NCBI GenBank assembly: GCA_030160035.1
Contig: BSNO01000003.1
Coordinates: 1,488,001-1,552,000 of the forward strand
Length of the DNA: 64,000 bases
Source of the DNA: Rhizobium albus
GTDB taxonomy: Bacteria; Pseudomonadota; Alphaproteobacteria; Rhizobiales; Rhizobiaceae
Direction: 5' to 3'
The notes beneath the pieces are model-generated. The model was not told the DNA's origin. It was given only the letters and a program-made list of their open reading frames with translations, and made no database searches. How positions within the stretch are numbered: position 1 is the stretch's first letter; each line of letters begins with the position of its first letter. Below are positions 1 to 9,099 of the stretch, in pieces. The translations under genes and the position numbers were made by a program.

Positions 1-675
1 TGGCCGCTGAGCCGGGACGCATTCAAGATGGTGCTGCGCGAAGTCGTGCGCCGCAACCGCGTGCGCAACGGGCTCGTCTACCTGCAAGTCACCCGCGGCG
101 TCGCCCGTCGCGACCATGTGTTTCCAAGCGCTGCCACCATGCCGTCGCTCGTCGTGACGGCGAAGAAGACCGATCCGCGCGTCGTGCGGGCCAAGGTCGA
201 GAAGGGGATCAGCGTCATCACGGTGCCGGAGAACCGTTGGGACCGTGTCGACATCAAGACGGTCGGCCTTCTCCCCAATGTGCTGGCGCGGCAGAAAGCC
301 AAGGCCGAGGGCGCGCAGGAGGCGATCTTTGTGGATGTCGACGGCACCATAAAGGAAGGTGCGGCCACCAATGTCTGGATTGTCAGCGAAGACGGTGTGC
401 TCATGACCCGGCCGGCCGACCACGGCATCCTGCGCGGCATCACCCGGGCCACGGTCATGGATGTGGCGGCAAAGCTCGATCTCAAGGTGGAAGAGCGCGC
501 CTTCACTGTCGAGGAAGCCAAGCGGGCGCGCGAAATGTTCCTGACGGCTGCAACCTCCGTCGTCATACCGATCGTGTCGCTGGATGGCACCACCATTGCT
601 AATGGCCACCCCGGCACCATGTCCGCTGAAATGCGGGATGCCTTTTTTGACGTTGCAGAAAAGACACCAACCTGA
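1..675 (+). CDS. dat: D-amino-acid transaminase, 5' end outside window
   Basis: Class IV pyridoxal-phosphate aminotransferase, D-alanine transaminase type, swapping amino groups between D-amino acids and 2-oxo acids in the cytoplasm. The frame is open from base 1 and nine sense codons precede the first ATG at 28, so the true start lies outside the window. The presumed PLP lysine is in the segment DIKTVGLLPNVLA (codon 256-258), matching DIKSLNLL of known D-amino-acid transaminases. The conserved glycine/asparagine-rich turn is EGAATNVWIV. A branched-chain aminotransferase or aminodeoxychorismate lyase is the alternative within the same fold. In rhizobia this gene usually sits just before hfq, as here. 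Confidence 0.85.
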   Translation, partial: WPLSRDAFKMVLREVVRRNRVRNGLVYLQVTRGVARRDHVFPSAATMPSLVVTAKKTDPRVVRAKVEKGISVITVPENRWDRVDIKTVGLLPNVLARQKAKAEGAQEAIFVDVDGTIKEGAATNVWIVSEDGVLMTRPADHGILRGITRATVMDVAAKLDLKVEERAFTVEEAKRAREMFLTAATSVVIPIVSLDGTTIANGHPGTMSAEMRDAFFDVAEKTPT

Positions 676-698
676 TACCACCAAGGGAATAGGGGACC

Positions 699-726
699 TT
701 CACACTTCTCTTTTTTAGCATATTTT
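699..726 (+). promoter_or_regulatory. Candidate housekeeping promoter for hfq
   Basis: TTCACA at 699-704 and TATTTT at 721-726 are separated by 16 bases. This lies in the only non-coding gap before hfq (676-792) and predicts a leader of about 60 bases. Judged by eye only. Confidence 0.35.
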
Positions 727-792
727 CAAAGGGTTACAGTGTGACGACTATCCGGCCCGGTCGAGGTCGGCAAAAAAGAAAGATGCGACGCC

Positions 793-1044
793 ATGGCGGA
801 ACGTTCTCAAAATTTGCAGGACCTGTTTCTCAACACCGTCCGCAAGCAGAAGATTTCCCTGACGATCTTTTTGATCAATGGGGTCAAGCTGACCGGTGTC
901 GTGACGTCCTTCGATAATTTCTGCGTACTCTTGCGCCGGGACGGGCACTCGCAGCTCGTCTATAAACATGCGATTTCGACGATCATGCCAGGCCAGCCGC
1001 TCCAGATGTTCGAGAGCGACGATGGTGCCGGCAGTGGATCGTGA
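793..1044 (+). CDS. hfq: RNA chaperone Hfq
   Basis: Hexameric Sm-like RNA chaperone that pairs small RNAs with mRNAs. At 83 residues it has the usual alphaproteobacterial length. Sm1 is seen as [20 protein letters not shown] and Sm2 as [10 protein letters not shown]; the N-terminus [15 protein letters not shown] carries the conserved proximal-face residues. The C-terminal tail is short and acidic/glycine-rich. hflX follows after 10 bases, so the two are probably co-transcribed. In rhizobia hfq (nrfA) normally follows ntrX directly; here ntrX is about 19 kb away and in the opposite orientation. Confidence 0.98.
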   Translation: MAERSQNLQDLFLNTVRKQKISLTIFLINGVKLTGVVTSFDNFCVLLRRDGHSQLVYKHAISTIMPGQPLQMFESDDGAGSGS

Positions 1045-1054
1045 CCAAGGCTAA

Positions 1055-2431
1055 TTGATCATCAGACAGCGTGACAAAGACGAGAAGGCCGACGATACGC
1101 CGAAGCGCAAACTTCGGGATGACAAGCGCGCCTTTGTTCTTGTACCCATCCTGAAACGCGATACGCGTGGCGACAAGTCTGCCGCGGCCGAACGCTCGGA
1201 CGAAGCGCGGCTGGAGGAGGCTAATGGCCTCACGCGTGCGATCGACCTTGAAATCGCTCATGCCACCGTGGTGTCGGTGGCCAAGCCACAGCCGGCGACG
1301 CTGCTCGGCAGCGGCAAGGTCGAGGAGATCGGCGGCCTCCTGGAGACGCTGAATGCAGGTCTCGTCATCGTCGATCATCCACTGACGCCCGTCCAGCAGC
1401 GCAATCTTGAGCGCGAGTGGCATGCGAAGGTCATCGACCGCACGGGCCTCATCCTCGAAATCTTCGGCAGCCGCGCTTCGACGCGTGAAGGGGTGCTGCA
1501 GGTCGAACTCGCGCATTTGAACTACCAGAAGGGCCGACTGGTTCGCAGCTGGACCCACCTGGAGCGTCAGCGCGGTTCGACGAGCTTCATCGGCGGCCCC
1601 GGCGAAACGCAGATCGAAGCCGATCGCCGTATCCTTCAGGACAAGATCATCAAGCTCGAGCGCGAGCTGGAGCAGGTCCGCCGCACCCGCCAGCTGCACC
1701 GTGCGAAGCGCAAGAAGGTGCCGCATCCGATCGTTGCGCTTGTCGGCTATACGAATGCCGGCAAATCGACGCTCTTCAACAGCATCACCGGTGCTTCGGT
1801 CATGGCGCAGGACATGTTATTCGCGACGCTGGACCCGACGCTTCGGCGCATGAAACTGCCCAAGGGCAGGGCGGTGATCCTGTCCGACACGGTGGGCTTC
1901 ATCTCCAACCTGCCGACGCATCTGGTGGCCGCCTTCCGCGCGACGCTGGAAGAGGTGCTGGAAGCCGATCTCGTGCTTCACGTGCGCGACATCGCCGACC
2001 CGGATACGGGCGCGCAGGCAGAAGACGTGCGCGCTATCCTTGAACAGCTCGGCCTCGGTGGCGAAGATGCGATCTCGCGCGCACCGATCATCGAGGTCTG
2101 GAACAAGATCGACCGGCTCGAACCCGAGGCGGCCACGGCCATCACCGAGAAAGCCGCCATCATGGCCGATACGGTGGTCGTGTCCGCCATTACGGGTGAG
2201 GGCGTCAATCGCCTGCTGTCGAAGGTGGAAGAGGCACTGTCGGGACAGACTGTCGAACGGCAGGTGGTCATCGGAACCGACGATCAGGCGACGCTGTCTT
2301 GGCTCTACGAGCACGCAAACATCCGCAATCGCGTGGATAACGACGACGGCACGGTCTTACTCGACGTCGAGATCACCGAACACGATTTTCGCGATTTCGA
2401 GATCCGCCTCAGCAACCATTCGGAAGAATGA
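1055..2431 (+). CDS. hflX: Ribosome-associated GTPase HflX
   Basis: Translation-factor-class GTPase that binds the 50S subunit and splits stalled ribosomes. The HflX N-domain ends in the glycine-rich RGSTSFIGGPGETQIEADRR. It is followed by a coiled-coil linker and a G domain with GYTNAGKST (G1), DTVGFI (G3) and NKID (G4). The start is a TTG at 1055 preceded by AAGG at 1047-1050; no ATG lies nearby in frame, and 458 residues fits the family. Runs in operon with hfq. Confidence 0.95.
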   Translation: MIIRQRDKDEKADDTPKRKLRDDKRAFVLVPILKRDTRGDKSAAAERSDEARLEEANGLTRAIDLEIAHATVVSVAKPQPATLLGSGKVEEIGGLLETLNAGLVIVDHPLTPVQQRNLEREWHAKVIDRTGLILEIFGSRASTREGVLQVELAHLNYQKGRLVRSWTHLERQRGSTSFIGGPGETQIEADRRILQDKIIKLERELEQVRRTRQLHRAKRKKVPHPIVALVGYTNAGKSTLFNSITGASVMAQDMLFATLDPTLRRMKLPKGRAVILSDTVGFISNLPTHLVAAFRATLEEVLEADLVLHVRDIADPDTGAQAEDVRAILEQLGLGGEDAISRAPIIEVWNKIDRLEPEAATAITEKAAIMADTVVVSAITGEGVNRLLSKVEEALSGQTVERQVVIGTDDQATLSWLYEHANIRNRVDNDDGTVLLDVEITEHDFRDFEIRLSNHSEE

Positions 2432-2472
2432 CGTCCTGATCGGCATCAGCTGAGCGGCGAGGGCATTCGGCG

Positions 2473-3300
2473 TCAGCTGCGCTCGATCTGTTTTGCCTGC
2501 TGCCATAGCGCTTCCATGCGCTCAAGCCCGGCTTCGGCAAGCGGAACGCCTTCGGCGTCCAACGTCTGTTCGATATGACCGAAACGACGCCGGAACTTCC
2601 CATTGGTGTCGCGCAGTGCCTGTTCTGGATCCACATCGAGCTGGCGCGCGAGATTGGCCATCGCAAAGATCAGGTCGCCGATTTCGTCCTTCACGGCTTC
2701 AACGCGACCGCCGGCAAGCGCTTCACGCAGCTCGGCAATTTCTTCCTCGATCTTGTCGAGCACAGGTGCAGGATCGGCCCAGTCGAAACCGACCTTAGAG
2801 GCTTTCTGCTGAAGCTTCAGGCCTTCCGTCAATGCGGGCAGGGCGCGGGGAACACCATCCAGCAGCCCTTCCCGGTCCGCCACCGGTAGTCCCCGAGCTG
2901 CTCGGCTTTGGGCTTTCGCAGCCTGTTCGGCAGCCTTGATCTCATCCCAGTTCGCCTTGACGGCCGCAGCGTCGGAAGCCTCACGATCGGCGAAGATATG
3001 AGGATGGCGTCGGATCATCTTCGCAGTGATCGCGCGCACGACTTCGCCGAAATCGAAGGATTGCTCTTCCTCGGCCATCCGGGCGTGGAAGACCACCTGC
3101 AGGAGCAGATCGCCCAGTTCGTCGCAGAGATCGTCACGATCGCCACGCTCGATGGCATCGGCGACCTCGTAAGCTTCCTCGATCGTATAAGGCTTGATCG
3201 TCTCGAAGGACTGCTTGATGTCCCAGGGACAGCCCGTCTCCGGATTCCGAAGCCTGGCCATGATGTCGAGAAGGGTGGAGATGTCACGTGAGGGCTGCAT
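2473..3300 (-). CDS. mazG: Nucleoside triphosphate pyrophosphohydrolase MazG
   Basis: Hydrolyses (d)NTPs to monophosphates, cleaning the nucleotide pool. It has two tandem MazG helical domains with the EExxE...DELGD metal-binding pattern: EEAYEVADAIERGD...DELGDLLLQ in the first and EEEIAELREAL...DEIGDLIFA in the second. ATG at 3298-3300 gives 275 residues, close to E. coli MazG; a longer open frame to 3405 adds an Arg/Cys-rich stretch unlike the family. Convergent with hflX, 41 bases apart. Confidence 0.95.
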   Translation of the reverse strand: MQPSRDISTLLDIMARLRNPETGCPWDIKQSFETIKPYTIEEAYEVADAIERGDRDDLCDELGDLLLQVVFHARMAEEEQSFDFGEVVRAITAKMIRRHPHIFADREASDAAAVKANWDEIKAAEQAAKAQSRAARGLPVADREGLLDGVPRALPALTEGLKLQQKASKVGFDWADPAPVLDKIEEEIAELREALAGGRVEAVKDEIGDLIFAMANLARQLDVDPEQALRDTNGKFRRRFGHIEQTLDAEGVPLAEAGLERMEALWQQAKQIERS

Positions 3301-3472
3301 GAGAGATGTGTAGCGCAGCATCTCTGCCGGAGCACGGCACGATCTTCGGCGGTCGCAAATTTCCACAGGCCGACGATGCCAACGACCGACAGAGCAAAAT
3401 CGCATAAGATATATTATGGAACTATTCGATGCGATGGAGTCTAGGAAATTGCTGGGCGAATTCGTATCCTGA

Positions 3473-3985
3473 TCAGGATGATGCGGCGCTTTCCGGATTC
3501 ACATCGAGAGCTTCCGCACCGATGGCGTGCCGGAGCTTGGCCGGATCGACAGCAAAGACGCTGTCTGGCCTGCCTGCAGCGGCATAGACGATCTCGAAGC
3601 CATCGAGCACGCGATCCATCCAGATGCTTGGCTTGGCCAAATGTCCGATCGGCGCCACGCCACCGATCGCAAAACCCGTTTCCTCACGCACCCGGCGCGC
3701 ATCGCAGCGCCGCAGGTCGAGGCCATGATGGCGACGCAGGAAATCGAGATCCACATTGTGACGACCGGACACGAGCAGCAGGACGATCTTGCAGGTGCCG
3801 CTGTCTTCGAAGACGAGCGATTTGACGATCTGAGCGACGTCACAGCCGCATGCCGAAGCGGCTTCTTCCGCCGTGCGGGTCGAAGCGTCGAGCGTGCGGA
3901 TTTCGATCTCAAGCCCCAATTTGGCAGCGTCTGCCGCAACCCGGTCGATGCTTGCCATCTTAGTCGAGAAAGCTTCGCTGCTCAC
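3473..3985 (-). CDS. YbaK/aminoacyl-tRNA deacylase family protein
   Basis: Member of the YbaK/ProX editing-domain family, which hydrolyses mischarged tRNAs such as Cys-tRNA(Pro) or Ala-tRNA(Pro) in trans. Family features seen are ACGCDVAQIVKSLVFED, with the conserved lysine after the CxCxxxQIVK-type turn, and ETGFAIGGVAPIGH, the GGVxPxGH loop of the active site. It starts at a GTG (3983-3985) overlapping the stop of the upstream metallo-hydrolase gene by four bases, so the two are translationally coupled. The exact tRNA substrate cannot be told from sequence. Confidence 0.85.
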   Translation of the reverse strand: MSSEAFSTKMASIDRVAADAAKLGLEIEIRTLDASTRTAEEAASACGCDVAQIVKSLVFEDSGTCKIVLLLVSGRHNVDLDFLRRHHGLDLRRCDARRVREETGFAIGGVAPIGHLAKPSIWMDRVLDGFEIVYAAAGRPDSVFAVDPAKLRHAIGAEALDVNPESAASS

Positions 3986-4824
3986 TTGGGCCGATCCTCC
4001 AAAATGATGTCCCGTTCAAATCGCAGCAGATCGAAAGCCGGTGTCACATTGTCCGGCGTCTCTCTGTCCACCGTCGCGTAGTCCATCGGAATATGCATGT
4101 GGGTCAGATAGGTCTGACGAGGCTTTAGCCGCTCGATCCAGGACATCGCCTGGCCCAGCGACAGATGGCTCGGGTGCTCGCGGTACTGAAGTGCATCGAT
4201 GATCAGAACATCAAGGCCTTGAAGTTTCGCAACGGTGTCATCCGGAAAGTCACTGATATCGCAGCAATATGCGACATCACCGATCCGAAACCCCAAGGAC
4301 TGTATCGACCCGTGGACCTGCCTCAGCGGCTGGAACTGGATCTCCCGACCGGCGCCTGAAATGACGATCGGACGGTCATCATTCTCGATCAAAACAGGCA
4401 TGACAATCGGCGGATAATCGCTGCCTTCCGGCGTTTCTATGCAGTAGGCAAAGCCTTCCTGAATGCGCTGGAGGGTAAACGCGTCGGCATGGATCGGCAT
4501 GCGGCGCCGTGCCGACAGCGCGAAGATGCGCAGGTCGTCGATGCCATGGATGTGATCGGCATGCGGGTGCGTGTAGACGACGGCGTCGAGCGATCGCACC
4601 TCCGCTGCGATCATCTGCGCCCGGAAATCTGGACCGGTATCGATGACCACGGTCGTGCGGCCGCCATCCTCTGCGATCTGTTCGATCAGGAATGACGCAC
4701 GTGTGCGCCGGTTCTTCGGCTCGCTGGGATCGCATGCGCCCCAGTCGCCATCGATGCGCGGCGTTCCGGGCGAAGAGCCGCATCCGAGAATGGTGAACCG
4801 CCTGCGCACCATGCGGTCTGTCAT
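3982..4824 (-). CDS. MBL-fold metallo-hydrolase (PhnP/RNase Z-like)
   Basis: Metallo-beta-lactamase-fold phosphodiesterase of the PhnP-like group. The dinuclear zinc motif HPHADHIHGIDD is at about residues 80-92, and further histidines are in RQVHGS and THMHIPMD. The cysteine/glycine start TILGCGSSPGTPRIDGDWGA is typical of this group, which is regularly found after tatD in alphaproteobacteria. Overlaps tatD upstream and the ybaK-like gene downstream by four bases each. The substrate is unknown; cyclic phosphodiesters are what PhnP cleaves. Confidence 0.85.
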   Translation of the reverse strand: MTDRMVRRRFTILGCGSSPGTPRIDGDWGACDPSEPKNRRTRASFLIEQIAEDGGRTTVVIDTGPDFRAQMIAAEVRSLDAVVYTHPHADHIHGIDDLRIFALSARRRMPIHADAFTLQRIQEGFAYCIETPEGSDYPPIVMPVLIENDDRPIVISGAGREIQFQPLRQVHGSIQSLGFRIGDVAYCCDISDFPDDTVAKLQGLDVLIIDALQYREHPSHLSLGQAMSWIERLKPRQTYLTHMHIPMDYATVDRETPDNVTPAFDLLRFERDIILEDRPK

Positions 4825-5615
4825 TCGCAGTCAGCGGCAATAGCGGGCATGCGGGAAAATACCTTCAACACGTTGTCCGTCGTCTGTTTGGCCAGGGCCT
4901 CGGCGCTGATGCCCTTCACATCTGCGAGCACGCGCGCCGTCTCGACGACATAGGCCGGCTCGTTGCGTTTTCCACGATAAGGCTGAGGCGCAAGATAGGG
5001 TGCGTCGGTTTCGACGAGCAATCGGTCGAGCGGCACGGTTTCAGCGATGGCACGCAGCGCGTCCGACTTCTTGAAAGTGAGAATGCCCGAGAACGACACG
5101 TAGCCGCCAAGCGCCACGCCGACTTCCGCGAGGCGTGCGCCGGACGAGAAGCAATGCAAGATGAACGGGAAGGCGCCCTTCCCGCTTTCTTCCTCGAGGA
5201 TCGCGATCATGTCGTCGTCGGCATCGCGGGAATGAATGACGAGCGGCAGCCCGGTTTCACGCGACGCGGCGATGTGTCGGCGAAAGCCTTGGGCCTGAAG
5301 GTTCCGTGGCGCCTTGTCGTAGAAATAGTCGAGGCCGGCTTCGCCGATCGCGACGACCTTGGCATGCCGCGACAGTTCGATTAGGTCTTCGGTCGTGACA
5401 TCCTGTTCTTCAGCCGCATTGTGCGGGTGGGTGCCGACTGAGCAGAACACGTTGTCATAGGCCTCCGCCAGCGCGCGGATGCCGTCGAAGCGCCGCACGC
5501 GTGTCGAGATCGTGACGAGCCGACCGACGCCGGCCGCCCGGGCACGCTCCACGATCGCGTCGCGTTCCTCGGCGAAATCGGGAAAGTCGAGATGGCAATG
5601 GCTATCGATGAGCAT
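4821..5615 (-). CDS. tatD: TatD-family metal-dependent hydrolase
   Basis: TIM-barrel metal-dependent DNase of the TatD/YcfH family. Metal ligands are visible in the N-terminal DSHCHLDFPDF, the glutamate of AIGEAGLDYFYD, the histidines in LVIHSRDADDD and FILHCFSS, and ETDAPYLAPQPYRGKRNEP near the C-terminus. ATG at 5613-5615 is preferred because GAGG lies six bases before it; a GTG two codons earlier would crowd that site. Part of the metG-tatD-MBL block typical of alphaproteobacteria. Confidence 0.93.
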   Translation of the reverse strand: MLIDSHCHLDFPDFAEERDAIVERARAAGVGRLVTISTRVRRFDGIRALAEAYDNVFCSVGTHPHNAAEEQDVTTEDLIELSRHAKVVAIGEAGLDYFYDKAPRNLQAQGFRRHIAASRETGLPLVIHSRDADDDMIAILEEESGKGAFPFILHCFSSGARLAEVGVALGGYVSFSGILTFKKSDALRAIAETVPLDRLLVETDAPYLAPQPYRGKRNEPAYVVETARVLADVKGISAEALAKQTTDNVLKVFSRMPAIAADCE

Positions 5616-5651
5616 TCCCACGCCTCATGCTGGTTTCGAACGATCCGACGC

Positions 5652-7202
5652 TCAGACGCCTTCGGGCGCGACGTAACGCGGGAAAACACCCGATGGCGCC
5701 GGCAAGGCCGTGCCACTCACCAGACGTCCGGCATCGCCGAGCTGCGCGAAATCCCGCGAACCGTCGCCGACCGCCAGGAGATCCAGGAGCTTCGCGGCCG
5801 ATTGCGGCATGAAAGGCTGGCAGAGGATCGCCACCTGCCGGATGACTTCGATCGTCACATACAGCACCGTTTCCATGCGTGCCGGATCGGTCTTGCGCAG
5901 TGCCCATGGCTCTTCACCGGCGAAATAGCGGTTGGCATCGGAAACGACCGTGAACACGCGGCCGAGCGCCTTGTGGATGGCCTGAGTGTTCATGTCCTCG
6001 CGCACCGGCTCCAGAAGCCCATCGGCAGCAGAAAGGATCTCGCGGTCATTGGCCGAGAGTTCGCCGCATACCGGCACCCTGCCCTCGCAGTTCTTGGCGA
6101 TCATCGACAGCGACCGCTGGGCCAGATTGCCGAGATCGTTGGCGAGATCGGCATTGGTGCGCGTCGCGATCGCCTCCTCGCTGTAATTGCCGTCCTGCCC
6201 GAACGGCACCTCGCGCAGCAGGAAATATCGGACCTGATCCAACCCGAAATGAGTGACGAGATCGACCGGATCGACGACGTTGCCGACCGATTTCGACATC
6301 TTCTCCCCGCGATTGAAGACGAAGCCGTGGGCATAGACGCGCTTCGGCAAAGGCAGGCCTGCCGACATCAGGAAGGCCGGCCAATAGACGGCGTGGAAGC
6401 GGATGATGTCCTTGCCGATGATGTGGATGTCGGCTGGCCAGAAGCCCGCTCTCTCACTCTTTTCATCGGGATAGCCGGTTGCAGTGATGTAGTTTGTGAG
6501 GGCGTCGACCCAAACATACATGACGTGCCGCTCGTCGCCGGGAACCTTGATACCCCAGTCGAACGTGGTGCGCGACATGGACAGGTCTTTGAGCCCGCCC
6601 TTCACGAAGGAGATCACCTCGTTGCGGCGCTCCGCCGGTCCAATGAAATCGGGGTTCTCCTCATAGTGATGCAGCAACGGTTCGGCGAAGGCCGAAAGCT
6701 TGAAGAAATAGCTCTCCTCCTCGACCCATTCGACGATCGTCCCCTGCGGTCCGTAGCGCTGGCCGTCAGCGCGCAACTCGGTTTCGCTTTCTTGGTAGTA
6801 GGCTTCATCGCGCACCGAATACCAGCCGGAATAGACGTCCTTGTAGAGGTGGCCCGCCGCCTCCATCCGTTTCCAGATTTCCCTGCAAGCGGCGTGGTGA
6901 CGCTCTTCGCTCGTGCGGATAAAATCATCATTCGACGCGTTGAGAAGCTCGCCCATCTTCTTGAATTCTGAAGAATTCCGGTCTGCGAGCTCCTGCACGT
7001 CCATGTCAAGCTTGCGCGCGGTCTGCAGCATCTTCTGGCCATGCTCGTCCGTGCCGGTAAGGAACAGCACGTCCTTTCCGTCATGGCGTTGGAACCGCGC
7101 CAGCGCATCGGTTGCGATCAGCTCGTAGGCATGGCCGATATGCGGCTTCGCATTCGGATAGGAAATGGCAGTCGTGATGTAGAAGCGATTGTTCTTGTTC
7201 AT
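5652..7202 (-). CDS. metG: Methionyl-tRNA synthetase
   Basis: Class I aminoacyl-tRNA synthetase charging tRNA-Met. The HIGH box appears as KPHIGHAYE and the KMSKS loop as [10 protein letters not shown]. The WVDAL motif of the catalytic core is present, followed by the alpha-helical anticodon-binding domain. The connective-peptide region lacks the zinc-knuckle cysteine pairs, so this is the short zinc-less form, and there is no C-terminal EMAPII domain. ATG at 7200-7202 is chosen because homologues begin just before [10 protein letters not shown]; an ATG at 7226 would add eight residues. Lies between holB and tatD. Confidence 0.96.
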   Translation of the reverse strand: MNKNNRFYITTAISYPNAKPHIGHAYELIATDALARFQRHDGKDVLFLTGTDEHGQKMLQTARKLDMDVQELADRNSSEFKKMGELLNASNDDFIRTSEERHHAACREIWKRMEAAGHLYKDVYSGWYSVRDEAYYQESETELRADGQRYGPQGTIVEWVEEESYFFKLSAFAEPLLHHYEENPDFIGPAERRNEVISFVKGGLKDLSMSRTTFDWGIKVPGDERHVMYVWVDALTNYITATGYPDEKSERAGFWPADIHIIGKDIIRFHAVYWPAFLMSAGLPLPKRVYAHGFVFNRGEKMSKSVGNVVDPVDLVTHFGLDQVRYFLLREVPFGQDGNYSEEAIATRTNADLANDLGNLAQRSLSMIAKNCEGRVPVCGELSANDREILSAADGLLEPVREDMNTQAIHKALGRVFTVVSDANRYFAGEEPWALRKTDPARMETVLYVTIEVIRQVAILCQPFMPQSAAKLLDLLAVGDGSRDFAQLGDAGRLVSGTALPAPSGVFPRYVAPEGV

Positions 7203-7258
7203 GGCGTCGGGATCGAGCGGTTCCATTGCGTTTGTGGCGTCTTAGGGCAAAAGGCCCG

Positions 7259-8305
7259 TCATGGCCATGGCTGAGCGGCTTCGATCAGCACGCCCAGCAG
7301 TGAAAGCATCGTTTGCTTTCGGTCGAGATTGTAGGCCTGCGCCGTCTGCAAGTCGCGAGAGGCCCGCTCAGCCGCCTCCGCCTGCCGGGCCGCACGCGCC
7401 GTCATGCCCTGAACACCGGACTGGCGCGCCATGTCACCGAGACGTGCGAGCGCATAGTCGCAGAAGAAACCGTAGGCCTCCTCGCGCTCCTTTGCGGCCA
7501 GCGTATCTGCCAGCACATGCATCTCGCGACGTGATGCATCCTGCCCCGCTTGCAGAAGCTTCTCGAGGGCGTCGATCAGATCCAGCCCTCCATAGTTCAG
7601 CATCATGATCGCGCGGCGCAGATTGCCTTCGGACCGCAGGGCGACCTTTTCGAGCTTCGCCGGGTCGAGACCAGCGCCGACGGGTAGCCGATGCAGTCCT
7701 GCCACGACGTCGTCTGAAGACAGCTGTGTCAGGCGAAGCGTCAGGCATCGTGACCGGATGGTGGGCAGGAGCCTGCCGGGCGCATGAGACACGACGAGAA
7801 ACATCGCCCGTGCCGGTGGCTCCTCCAGCATCTTCAAGATGGCGTTCGCCGCTGACCGATGCAGGTCGTCGGCCGCATCGACGATCACGATGCGCCATCC
7901 GCCGGTTCCGGATGTCTGCTGAAGAAAGCGCCCTGCCCGACGAACCTCGTCGACCGTGATCGCGCTTTTCACACGCCCTGTCTTTTCGTCCACCGGACGT
8001 GTGAGATGCATCAGATCGTGTGAGGCGCCCGACGCCACCTGGCGAAAGACTGCAGACGCCGGATCCGGCACGGCAAGCCGCTCGGGGGCTTTCGCCGCAT
8101 CGGGATAAGTGAGCACATGCTGTGCGAAGTGAAAGGCCAGCGTTGCCTTGCCGATTCCTTCAGGACCTTCGATCAGCACCGCATGATGGATGCGGCCGCT
8201 GCGATAGGCCTGTGCAAGAAACGCCGCTGCATCATGGTGCCCGACGAGATGGGTATTTTCACGCGGGCTGATCCCGCCATCAAGCCCGTCAGCGTCCGAA
8301 CTCAA
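7259..8305 (-). CDS. holB: DNA polymerase III delta' subunit
   Basis: Clamp-loader subunit of the replicative polymerase. The AAA+ fold has a degenerate Walker [13 protein letters not shown], the sensor-like [18 protein letters not shown] and the conserved LKMLEEPP loop. A TTG at 8303-8305 overlaps the tmk stop by four bases (TTGA) and has GGGGAG about nine bases upstream. It yields 348 residues, close to rhizobial homologues. The open frame continues to 8416 but that extension lies inside tmk. Confidence 0.92.
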   Translation of the reverse strand: MSSDADGLDGGISPRENTHLVGHHDAAAFLAQAYRSGRIHHAVLIEGPEGIGKATLAFHFAQHVLTYPDAAKAPERLAVPDPASAVFRQVASGASHDLMHLTRPVDEKTGRVKSAITVDEVRRAGRFLQQTSGTGGWRIVIVDAADDLHRSAANAILKMLEEPPARAMFLVVSHAPGRLLPTIRSRCLTLRLTQLSSDDVVAGLHRLPVGAGLDPAKLEKVALRSEGNLRRAIMMLNYGGLDLIDALEKLLQAGQDASRREMHVLADTLAAKEREEAYGFFCDYALARLGDMARQSGVQGMTARAARQAEAAERASRDLQTAQAYNLDRKQTMLSLLGVLIEAAQPWP

Positions 8306-9009
8306 GATCGCGCACTCCCCAGGAGGCGGTCCATCTGATCCAATTGCAGATCGACAAGCGCAAGGATGTCTGCCGTCACGTCGGGAAGCGGCCGCGTTCC
8401 ATCGACGATCTTGCAACGGTCGGGTTCGGCGCGCGCGATATCGAGGAAAGCCTGACGCCGCATCTCATGCGTCGCGACCGTCTCCTTTTCAAAGCGGTCC
8501 GGTGTGGCCTCGCCCCCTGCTCTCAGCGCCGCACGTTCGAGGCCGGTTGCAGCGGGAACGTCTATGACGATCGTGAGGTCAGGGACCATGCCGTTGACCG
8601 CAATCCGTTCGAGCGCCTTGACGAATTGCGGCTCGAGATTGCCCGTCACGCCTTGGTAGACCCGCGTCGAATCCATGAAGCGATCGCACAAGACGATCGT
8701 CCCTTTTGTGACAGCCGGCCGGATGACCTCTTCGACGTGGTCGCTGCGGGCCGCGGCAAAGAGTGTCGCCTCCATGCGGATGCCGAACTCCTCGGCGGCA
8801 CCCGACAGGAGCACATGCCGAACGGCTTCTGCCCCGGGAGACCCGCCCGGTTCGCGCGTGGCGAGCACGTCATAGCCGCGCTCAGTCAACGTCTGCTTCA
8901 AAGCTCGGACTTGTGTCGACTTGCCGGTGCCCTCGCCGCCTTCGAACGTGATGAATATGCCGCGGCGTTCGGACAAGATGGGCGTTACCTGCAGAAGTTC
9001 ATGTGACAA
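8302..9009 (-). CDS. tmk: Thymidylate kinase
   Basis: Phosphorylates dTMP to dTDP. The P-loop is [11 protein letters not shown], and the DR(Y/F)xxS dTMP-binding motif is [12 protein letters not shown]. The lid region and the REPGGSP motif, which positions the acceptor, are clear. The start is uncertain: TTG at 9007-9009 gives 235 residues and a later in-frame TTG at 8974-8976 gives about 224; neither has a strong Shine-Dalgarno. holB is translationally coupled downstream. Confidence 0.95.
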   Translation of the reverse strand: MSHELLQVTPILSERRGIFITFEGGEGTGKSTQVRALKQTLTERGYDVLATREPGGSPGAEAVRHVLLSGAAEEFGIRMEATLFAAARSDHVEEVIRPAVTKGTIVLCDRFMDSTRVYQGVTGNLEPQFVKALERIAVNGMVPDLTIVIDVPAATGLERAALRAGGEATPDRFEKETVATHEMRRQAFLDIARAEPDRCKIVDGTRPLPDVTADILALVDLQLDQMDRLLGSARS

Positions 9010-9099
9010 ACCCGGGAGACCGAGCCGATGCCGGGTGTCTTAAAGGAAATTCACACGTCGGTGAACCGCCTTTAGATGAGCCTCGTCGCGTTGATGTTG

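Noticed and set aside
5592-6971. 459-codon open frame on the + strand opposite metG
   Set aside because: Shadow frame produced by high GC third positions of metG; no domain, no ribosome-binding site.
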